DNA from: an uncultured Succinatimonas sp. | Lineage (GTDB): Bacteria; Pseudomonadota; Gammaproteobacteria; Enterobacterales; Succinivibrionaceae | Assembly: GCA_937896115.1 (NCBI GenBank) | Contig: CALBLB010000082.1 | Location: forward strand, 1-5,511 | Direction of reading: 5' to 3' | DNA length: 5,511 nucleotides | Part shown: positions 1 to 5,511 of the stretch, one piece after another | Numbering within the stretch: position 1 is the first letter of the stretch | How the letters are laid out: the number at the start of each line of letters is the position of its first letter | The notes under the pieces: model-generated | What the model was told of the DNA's origin: nothing | Seen by the model: only the letters and a program-made list of their open reading frames with translations | The model's database searches: none | Program-made: the position numbers and the translations under genes

Positions 1-7
1 GCCTGCC
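1..7 (-). other. Start of the region downstream of recB
   Basis: After the recB TAA (10-8) only GGCAGGC remains on the minus strand before the edge. The purine-rich stretch AAGGCAGG (9-2), which overlaps the stop codon, could be a weak ribosome-binding site for a following gene. In the usual recCBD order this would be recD, but nothing of that gene is in the window. Confidence 0.3.
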
Positions 8-3000
8 TTAATTTTTTTCATGCTCAAAAAGCTTATCGAGCTCTTCTATGATCTCTGGTTTGGGTTTGGTGTAAAAGATCCCGTGATCCTGATCGTCAGC
101 ACCTCTCATGCCGCGCAGATACAGATAAAGCACGCCACCGAAATCCCGTTCGTAACGGTAATCTTTGATACGGTTTCTTAAAAAACGATGCAAAGCCAAA
201 GAATAGAAAAGATACTGCACGTCATAGCGGTTGCGCGGATCAAAAACTGAGCGCATCACCGCCTCGCGACTGTAATCGTCATACGATCCGCCGAGATTAG
301 TAGATTTATAGTCAGCCACGAAATAAGCTTTACGCCCGTCACGCTGACCTTCAAACACCAGATCAAGCGATCCGGTGACAAAACCTGACAAAACCTTTTG
401 AGACAGCCAAAGCCTGTCCCACTCAGGATAAATTTCCTGAGCACTTCTCTTGCACAGATCGTTTATTTTTTGAGTCAAGACGTTAGAAGAAGGCATGAGG
501 TATTCCATTTCGGCAAGCCACTGCCCTTTTTTCAAAGCCCCGAGACAAAAATTCTCCCCGGCCTCTTTGACAGGACAGAAAACGATGTCGCGATACCATG
601 CGCACAAAGCTGCCAATAAATCATCTTCTCCTGACAAAGCCCCGCTTTTTTGGCTCCATTGCATAGCAAGATATGAAAAAAGCGGATGGTTTAAGGCAGA
701 ACGTCTTACAAAACTCTCTAAATATCCAGGATCCCGTGCTTTTGAAAAATCCAATTCCTGTAACAATTCGTGCAAAAAGGTTCCGGCATCCGTACCGCGC
801 GGAAAGTTAAAGGCATTAAGCTCATTTTGCTTTGGCAAAGTCACCAAAATTTTGGGATCATCATCATTTGCCTGCGGGGCAAACTGCTCGTGCAATCCTG
901 CCGTTACCGCAGAATATGAACTTACCCCAAAGCTCATATCGATATTTTTATCAAGTCTCGAGCATACCAACGCTCTTTGCTCGTCTGCATGATCTTGCGA
1001 CAGAGCCTCATATCCGCACGCTTTTTCCAAACTTTGTATTTGCGCAAACTTAAAAGATCCGTCCTCTTGCTGAGCTTTTTCAAGCATTGCGTACAGATCT
1101 TCCCCGTGCGCGCTCTGCATAAGCTCCCGCACCAGCGGCAGGCCTTTTTGCGCATCCATAGTCTGATCAGTTGAGATGATGAAATTGGCAGCACAGGCCC
1201 TGGTCAACGCCACATACAAAAGTCTGGCACTCTCTTCAAGCTCTTCCTGCTGATTCAAAGCCCGTACGTCCAAATCGCCCAATTTATTCTCAAGAGCCAA
1301 TACTCTGCGGCGCAAGGCGCGATCATAGTACAAGGTACCGACGCTTGCGTTATTGTTTTTATTTCCTGAAGTTAACGCGCCCCAGAGAAAAGGCAACACT
1401 ACCAAGGGAAATTCCAATCCCTTGGATTTGTGTACCGTATAGACTTTTACCTGCTCGCGCTCGGATCCCAAACGATGTTTTAATTCGTCACCTAAAATCT
1501 CCTCGCCGGTATTCTTGCCCTTAAGCAATTTCTCATACCAGGCATACTGAGCCTCAGCACCGCCTAAAACATGATTTTTTCCTTGTACGATTTCGGCTAT
1601 CTGATTGCAATCGGTAAGCAGTCTTTCATTCTGATGTTCAAGCAATTTCCTGATCACTTCGTGCCGCTCGCACCAACAGGACCAAGCAGGCACAAAACCG
1701 TCCTTTACCCACAGTTCACGACATTTTTGCAAAAGCGCAGCTTCATCATCCAATGCCTTGGGATCGGATAATTTTTTAAGATCATGAGAAGCTTCATTCA
1801 AAGATGACAGCAACAAACGCAAAATCTGTCTTGAATCGGTATAACGCAGCATGGCCTCCATAAAATACTTGATGAGCAAAGCGCTCTGCGTGAGCCTGCT
1901 TTGATTCTGCCCGCCCTTGACGTATTCTTCGGTAAACACGGAAGCTTTGTCGGAAAAATATACGCAGGGGATCTTAAAGCGTTTTAAAGCCTCGCTTATA
2001 AGTGAGAATTCCTTACCGCTTCGCACCAACACTGCTATGTCTGCAGGTTTGACCCGTCTTGTGCCTGCTCCTCCCTGCTCCTCAAGCATGCCTTTTTGCA
2101 ACAGGCTCTTGATTACCAAAGCCGCGGCTTTGGCTTGTTTTTTTCGCACTGCATCGGCTTTGGTATCATCTCCTAAGGCTATGCCGTATATATAGGTTCC
2201 GCATTTAGCCTCTTGTGCAAAATGATCACCGAAAGCAAAGCGTGCTTTTCCGGCAAACTCAGGCTCTTTACGTTCGGGCCAGGCTACTTCATCAAACGCG
2301 ATGCGATTTTTACTGCCTGACTGATCACCCTCTTCGGGAGCATCGAAGAAAGGATCTGCGTTTAAATGATCTTCATCAAAGCCGTGGAAGATCTTATTTA
2401 CCGACGATACCACTCCGGCACTTGAGCGGTAATTGGTATTAAGCGTATAGCATCCTGAGTCTGAATCGGAGACGATGAGATTTTCTGCTTCGTGATAAGA
2501 ATTGATGTCGGCATTACGGAAGGCATAGATGGACTGCTTGGGATCGCCGATTAAAAAACAACGCGGTTTAATGAGGCTCTTTTGATGATCCTCTGCTAAA
2601 TACAGCCTTTTAAAGATCGAGAACTGTACGGGATCCGTATCTTGAAACTCATCGATGATGGCAACCGGGTAACGTTTGCGCAAAATCTCTACAAAGGAGC
2701 GGTTTTGATACAAGGCCGCGTCAAGTTTTACGAGCAGATCATCAAAAGAGAGCTTGGTATCTTTTCTGCAGGCGGCATCTCTTGCATCGATAAGCAGGAT
2801 CCCCAACAGCACCAGCGCGACGGGACGGTTGCGCTCTTTTAATTGGCCGCATTTTAAAACGAGATCTCCGCTTTCTTTACAAAGAGAGAGCACCCTCTGC
2901 ATTTGAGGAGCCTGATTAGATGAAAGCAGTTTTAAAAGCTCTTTGGCAAAGCTAAACCAATCTTCATAGACATAGCCTTTTTTGGCTATGAGTCCTGCAA

Positions 3001-4084
3001 CGCTTATAAGCTTTAAAAGATCAGGCTCTTGGGACTTAAGCTGTGAAAAAAGCTCTGTGGTAAAAGCCTTGACGCTTTCATTCATCTGCCCTGTTTTTTT
3101 AAGTCCGAATCTCTTCCACGAAGCTTCCTTAAAGGCAGCGATAAAAGCTTCAAGATCTTCACATCCGCAGTCTGCTCCGGCATAGTTTTGTAAAATTTTC
3201 TGATAATCGTCACGGCATGCCAGAGTTTCATCCCGTACTTTGCGCGCAAGTTTTATCAGATCCTGCCTGACGGCACTGCGCTTATGCCCTGCATACTCTT
3301 CAATGGATGCTCCTTTTAACGAAAAACCTAATACCGCACCGTCTCCTTTTTCCCGATGTGAGCACCTTACCTTCAAAAGATCCCTGACTGTTCCCGTGAT
3401 CAGGCGATCATCAGGAGATGAGATCCCCAAAAGTGCAAGCACAGCCTCGGCATCGTCACTGTTTTTATAAAAGAGGGAGCGCCACAGCTCATGATCAGAT
3501 GCTCTGTAAAGATCTTGTAAATCCTCGACACTGCACAACTCCTCGTCAAAAGCCTCGCCTGCCTCAAAAGAGTACACCTGATTTAACGAACTGTTGCAAA
3601 AAGAATGAATGGTGGAGATGGAAGCCTCGTCGATACTGCGCTCGGCCTTAAGCAGGATGCGGCTGTCGCGCAACAGCAGATCGGCATTTTGCAATGCATC
3701 AGGATCTGCAAGCTTATCCTGCCAATGAGCTTTTTCTATGTTAAGACGTTTTAGGCACAGTAACAGCAGTTGCTCCTCGGCTTTTTCCGCTGCTTTAAGA
3801 TCTCCTGCCAACACCGCTTCAAAAAGCATTCTGGCTTCGCGGATCTTGGCACGTATGCGTTCGCGCAGATCGGAGGCTGCCGCATCGGTAAAAGTCACTA
3901 CCAAGAGCTCGTCTAGATCAAATCTCTTGCAACAACCGTCTCCAAGCAAGAGGCGCAACACTAAGTAGGTGATGGTAAAAGTCTTGCCGGTTCCGGCACT
4001 GGCGCCGATCATGGCCGAACGCTCAAGCGGTAAATTAAGTACATCCAAAGCTGTTTTTTGGACTTTTTCAGCAGGCTTACTCAT
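8..4084 (-). CDS. recB: RecB, exonuclease V (RecBCD) helicase-nuclease subunit, complete
   Basis: RecB is the 3'-to-5' SF1A DNA helicase and the only nuclease of the RecBCD complex, which processes double-strand ends and loads RecA. Numbering from the ATG at 4084 gives 1358 residues. Visible motifs are: I, GASAGTGKT (27-35, Lys34); Ia, VVTFTDAA (about 63-70); Ic, STIHSFC (157-163); II, IIDEFQDTD (476-484); III, GDPKQSIYAFR (513-523); IV, LNTNYRSS (548-555); V, VYTVHKSKGLEFP (881-893); VI, ARLLYVALTRA (953-963). The C-terminal nuclease has GTDAGTFLH (1097-1105), an EME acidic patch (1192-1194), SLDLVF with Asp1241, ADYKS with Asp1258 and Lys1260, and YDVQY (1287-1291). These correspond to E. 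coli His956, Asp1067, Asp1080 and Lys1082, so both activities look intact. The ATG is chosen because GGAG lies 6 bases upstream; a TTG four codons earlier overlaps that site. It is about 178 residues longer than the 1180-residue E. coli protein, although 100 residues follow the catalytic Asp in both. It lies 22 bases downstream of recC, probably in the same transcript. Confidence 0.98.
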   Translation of the reverse strand: MSKPAEKVQKTALDVLNLPLERSAMIGASAGTGKTFTITYLVLRLLLGDGCCKRFDLDELLVVTFTDAAASDLRERIRAKIREARMLFEAVLAGDLKAAEKAEEQLLLLCLKRLNIEKAHWQDKLADPDALQNADLLLRDSRILLKAERSIDEASISTIHSFCNSSLNQVYSFEAGEAFDEELCSVEDLQDLYRASDHELWRSLFYKNSDDAEAVLALLGISSPDDRLITGTVRDLLKVRCSHREKGDGAVLGFSLKGASIEEYAGHKRSAVRQDLIKLARKVRDETLACRDDYQKILQNYAGADCGCEDLEAFIAAFKEASWKRFGLKKTGQMNESVKAFTTELFSQLKSQEPDLLKLISVAGLIAKKGYVYEDWFSFAKELLKLLSSNQAPQMQRVLSLCKESGDLVLKCGQLKERNRPVALVLLGILLIDARDAACRKDTKLSFDDLLVKLDAALYQNRSFVEILRKRYPVAIIDEFQDTDPVQFSIFKRLYLAEDHQKSLIKPRCFLIGDPKQSIYAFRNADINSYHEAENLIVSDSDSGCYTLNTNYRSSAGVVSSVNKIFHGFDEDHLNADPFFDAPEEGDQSGSKNRIAFDEVAWPERKEPEFAGKARFAFGDHFAQEAKCGTYIYGIALGDDTKADAVRKKQAKAAALVIKSLLQKGMLEEQGGAGTRRVKPADIAVLVRSGKEFSLISEALKRFKIPCVYFSDKASVFTEEYVKGGQNQSRLTQSALLIKYFMEAMLRYTDSRQILRLLLSSLNEASHDLKKLSDPKALDDEAALLQKCRELWVKDGFVPAWSCWCERHEVIRKLLEHQNERLLTDCNQIAEIVQGKNHVLGGAEAQYAWYEKLLKGKNTGEEILGDELKHRLGSEREQVKVYTVHKSKGLEFPLVVLPFLWGALTSGNKNNNASVGTLYYDRALRRRVLALENKLGDLDVRALNQQEELEESARLLYVALTRACAANFIISTDQTMDAQKGLPLVRELMQSAHGEDLYAMLEKAQQEDGSFKFAQIQSLEKACGYEALSQDHADEQRALVCSRLDKNIDMSFGVSSYSAVTAGLHEQFAPQANDDDPKILVTLPKQNELNAFNFPRGTDAGTFLHELLQELDFSKARDPGYLESFVRRSALNHPLFSYLAMQWSQKSGALSGEDDLLAALCAWYRDIVFCPVKEAGENFCLGALKKGQWLAEMEYLMPSSNVLTQKINDLCKRSAQEIYPEWDRLWLSQKVLSGFVTGSLDLVFEGQRDGRKAYFVADYKSTNLGGSYDDYSREAVMRSVFDPRNRYDVQYLFYSLALHRFLRNRIKDYRYERDFGGVLYLYLRGMRGADDQDHGIFYTKPKPEIIEELDKLFEHEKN
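2116..2144 (+). repeat. Perfect 18-base palindrome followed by T-run, terminator-like on the plus strand, inside recB
   Basis: Positions 2116-2133 read CCAAAGCCGCGGCTTTGG, which equals its own reverse complement. Folded as RNA it gives a 7-bp stem with a CGCG loop. On the plus strand it is followed by CTTG and then seven T (2138-2144), the layout of an intrinsic terminator for transcription antisense to recB. In the recB sense direction there is no T-run after it; it encodes KAAAL within the segment between helicase motifs IV and V. The palindrome is certain. A terminator function is inference, and no plus-strand gene is visible that would use it. Confidence 0.45.
2971..2990. repeat. Short inverted repeat with homopolymer loop inside recB
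   Basis: CATAGCC (2971-2977) and GGCTATG (2984-2990) are perfect inverted copies separated by six T on the plus strand, or six A in the recB mRNA. The stretch encodes IAKKGY of RecB. In the mRNA the A-run would be the loop of a 7-bp hairpin. The structure is seen directly; no function is known and it may be chance. Confidence 0.3.
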
Positions 4085-4106
4085 GATGATCTCCAAAATT
4101 CTTTAC
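4085..4106 (-). other. recC-recB intergenic gap
   Basis: Only 22 bases separate the recC TGA from the recB ATG. There is no hairpin, no T-run and no room for a promoter plus leader, so recB is most likely translated from the recC transcript. In E. coli the ptrA (protease III) gene sits between these two genes; here it does not. Confidence 0.9.
4091..4094 (-). promoter_or_regulatory. Ribosome-binding site of recB
   Basis: On the minus strand the sequence reads TTTTGGAGATCATCATG. The GGAG core is 6 bases from the ATG at 4084, an ideal spacing. It decides the start: the alternative upstream TTG (4096-4094) overlaps this GGAG and has no comparable site of its own. Confidence 0.8.
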
Positions 4107-5511
4107 TCAGGCGTTAAGCCACGGGCAATGAGCTTTTACAAAAGGCTTGAAGCACTCCTCGCCGAAATTAAGCCACAGCTCATTAAGACTGCCGTTTTCA
4201 TCCAAAAGATTTTCGTATTTTTTAAAGATAAAACGCGCATCCTCTTCATGATCAAAATCACCTACGGCATCTAATTGAGCCTCCTCCTGGGATTTGTCTT
4301 TCTTGGCTTTGGCAAGATAAGCACTGACGGCCCCCTTCCAAAGCGGCAGAGGCTTTAAAAGTCCCAAAAGATACCATTTCATGAAGATCTTCAAAGCCTC
4401 AAGAGCCTCATCATGAGTAAAAGGCTCAAAAGATCCGTATTTTTCAGCGCCAAAGATTGCGGCACAACGCTTAGGAGGTCTTTGAGTCTCGGGAACCAGA
4501 GCCTGACACAACGCACCTATAGCCAGGGCATACAAACGTTTGGGAGAATCGATCTTCTTATTCCAAAACTCACTTACGCAAAGCGGGAACAGCGCTTTGG
4601 CAGCAAAAGTTATTTTGGTATCAAAATTCAAACCCAATTCTTTTGCAGATAAAGTTAAGGAAAAATCATACGAATAAGGCTCATAAAAAGCATTTTCGGC
4701 AAAATGCTCTGCTAAAAGAAAATTTCTAATCCGCAGCTTGAGTCTTAAACTTTCCTGCATAAATTCTGAAACAGTATGTTCGCCGAACACTCCGTAAGGG
4801 ATCTTGCCGCTTTTTTTAAGGCTCTTAAGCATGATTGAAGCCTGCTCGTCACCGGCAGCGTTTAAAAGTTTCTGTTTAAGCTCGCCTTTTTCAAGAGGAG
4901 AGGTTAAGGCAAAGTCCTCAATATCGTTGAGATCTTCATCATCACGATGACAGGCTATGCCGTTATAACGCAAAAAAGCTTTGGCCGGATTGGCAAAGAA
5001 AGCGATGAGATCCTGTGAGGATACCAAAAGATTTGCAGGCAGTTTGCATCCTGTCGCAGCAGAAAACTTGGCAGGATCGGTCTCCGCGCGCGTCTGCACC
5101 TCACCTATGCAGCATTTTTCATCAAATGAAGGCAGACGCTTAACCGCGTCGTCCTTGTCTTCAGGAAGATAATTTAAAGTATCGTAGGCGTTCAATCTTG
5201 CCTTGTAGGTAAGTCTGTTGCGCGGTTTTACCTTATCTCCCGGAGTTTTGAAATTGTCATCAAGATAGTCCCACAGCTCCTGAATGACTGCCGACGGATT
5301 TTTGGCCGTACCGTCTACTGCCGAAGCTCCTATAAAGGAGAAGGTGATGCTCTTTTGCGCCGACAGCAAAGCCTCTAAAAAAAGGTAGCGATCATCAATC
5401 GAGCGCGATCTGTCACCGCGTCTGAAAAATTCCTTAAGCGTCAGCAGGTTAAACCCCGGGGCATGCTCTTTTCTCGGGAACTCGCTGTCGTTTAATCCCA
5501 ATATGAAGATA
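4107..5511 (-). CDS. recC: RecC, exonuclease V (RecBCD) Chi-recognition subunit, C-terminal part only
   Basis: RecC is the non-catalytic scaffold of RecBCD. It has a defunct helicase fold and a defunct nuclease fold, splits the duplex and recognises Chi. The frame is open to the right edge, so 467 C-terminal residues are present and the start is outside; E. coli RecC has about 1122, so roughly 650 residues are missing. The visible protein begins IFILGLNDSEFPR, then RRGDRSRSIDDRYLFLEALLSAQ and SFIG, aligning with the E. coli segment LLGMNDGVYPR, RGDRSR, DDRYLFLEAL. Further on, LLVSSQDLIAFFANPAKAFLRY opens the nuclease-like domain, and LLKPLPLWKGAV lies near the end, both recalling E. coli. I see no paired nuclease signature such as GxxDLV with DYK, as expected for RecC. 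Similarity falls off after the first 60 residues, but the frame stays open. The stop is TGA (4109-4107). A TTG at 5501 is an internal Leu codon within the conserved block, not a start. Confidence 0.96.
   Translation of the reverse strand, partial: IFILGLNDSEFPRKEHAPGFNLLTLKEFFRRGDRSRSIDDRYLFLEALLSAQKSITFSFIGASAVDGTAKNPSAVIQELWDYLDDNFKTPGDKVKPRNRLTYKARLNAYDTLNYLPEDKDDAVKRLPSFDEKCCIGEVQTRAETDPAKFSAATGCKLPANLLVSSQDLIAFFANPAKAFLRYNGIACHRDDEDLNDIEDFALTSPLEKGELKQKLLNAAGDEQASIMLKSLKKSGKIPYGVFGEHTVSEFMQESLRLKLRIRNFLLAEHFAENAFYEPYSYDFSLTLSAKELGLNFDTKITFAAKALFPLCVSEFWNKKIDSPKRLYALAIGALCQALVPETQRPPKRCAAIFGAEKYGSFEPFTHDEALEALKIFMKWYLLGLLKPLPLWKGAVSAYLAKAKKDKSQEEAQLDAVGDFDHEEDARFIFKKYENLLDENGSLNELWLNFGEECFKPFVKAHCPWLNA

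Noticed and set aside
636..651. AAAGC-CCC-GCTTT followed by T on the plus strand, terminator-like
   Set aside because: The stem is only 5 bp and AT-rich, too weak to support a terminator, and it lies inside recB.
495..992. 165-codon open frame on the plus strand, and other plus-strand frames of 60 to 101 codons
   Set aside because: They lie entirely or mostly opposite recB or recC, show no recognisable domain and no convincing ribosome-binding site, and are low-complexity shadows of the real genes.
934..1194. Minus-strand 86-codon frame overlapping recB in another phase, and a similar 62-codon frame at 256-444
   Set aside because: Both are out-of-frame readings of recB with no family resemblance.
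1402..1425. Inverted repeat CCAAGGG / CCCTTGG with 10-base spacer
   Set aside because: It falls on the highly constrained motif V codons (SKGLEFPL) and has no T-run on either strand, so it is best explained by coding sequence.
2977..2984. Six-A run in the recB mRNA as a programmed frameshift site
   Set aside because: The phase is AAA AAA GGC, so the efficient A AAA AAG heptamer is not in the zero frame, and the protein continues with the expected RecB sequence.
4085..4096. Upstream TTG start of recB adding four residues (MEII)
   Set aside because: The TTG overlaps the GGAG that serves the ATG at 4084; the ATG has ideal spacing and gives an N-terminus similar in length to E. coli RecB.
1..5511. 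CRISPR array, tRNA or rRNA gene, insertion sequence, or defence island
   Set aside because: No direct repeats with spacers, no RNA gene signature and no transposase were seen; the window is almost entirely accounted for by recB and recC.

Overview
This window holds the middle of a recombination-repair operon. All genes read on the minus strand. Two genes fill it almost completely: the 3' part of recC, running off the right edge, followed by a complete recB that ends 7 bases before the left edge. Both products match the E. coli-type RecBCD helicase-nuclease (exonuclease V) closely enough for firm naming. RecB carries every superfamily 1A helicase motif and a complete nuclease active site. RecC shows the characteristic GDRSR and DDRYLFLEAL blocks.

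RecBCD of this architecture is typical of Gammaproteobacteria. GC content, from a few sampled lines, is in the mid-40s per cent. I cannot place the organism further; a host-associated group such as Succinivibrionaceae is only a guess.

Layout in transcription order, right to left: recC (partial, 5511 to 4107); a 22-base gap carrying a GGAG ribosome-binding site; recB (4084 to 8); then 7 bases containing a weak purine-rich stretch that could serve the next gene. That gene would be expected to be recD, but this is not visible. The ptrA protease gene that separates recC from recB in E. coli is absent here. No terminator or clear promoter separates the genes, so they are probably co-transcribed. 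In the complex, RecB is the 3'-to-5' motor and sole nuclease. RecC is the inactive helicase-like scaffold that splits the strands and reads Chi. RecD, if present next door, is the 5'-to-3' motor.

There is no novel multi-gene system in this window. Points worth a second look are: a RecB about 178 residues longer than that of E. coli; roughly threefold excess of GATC; an 18-base perfect palindrome followed by a T-run, which looks like a terminator on the strand opposite recB; a slippery A-run at the very end of recB; and a Gly in place of the usual Glu just before the RecB Walker A motif.
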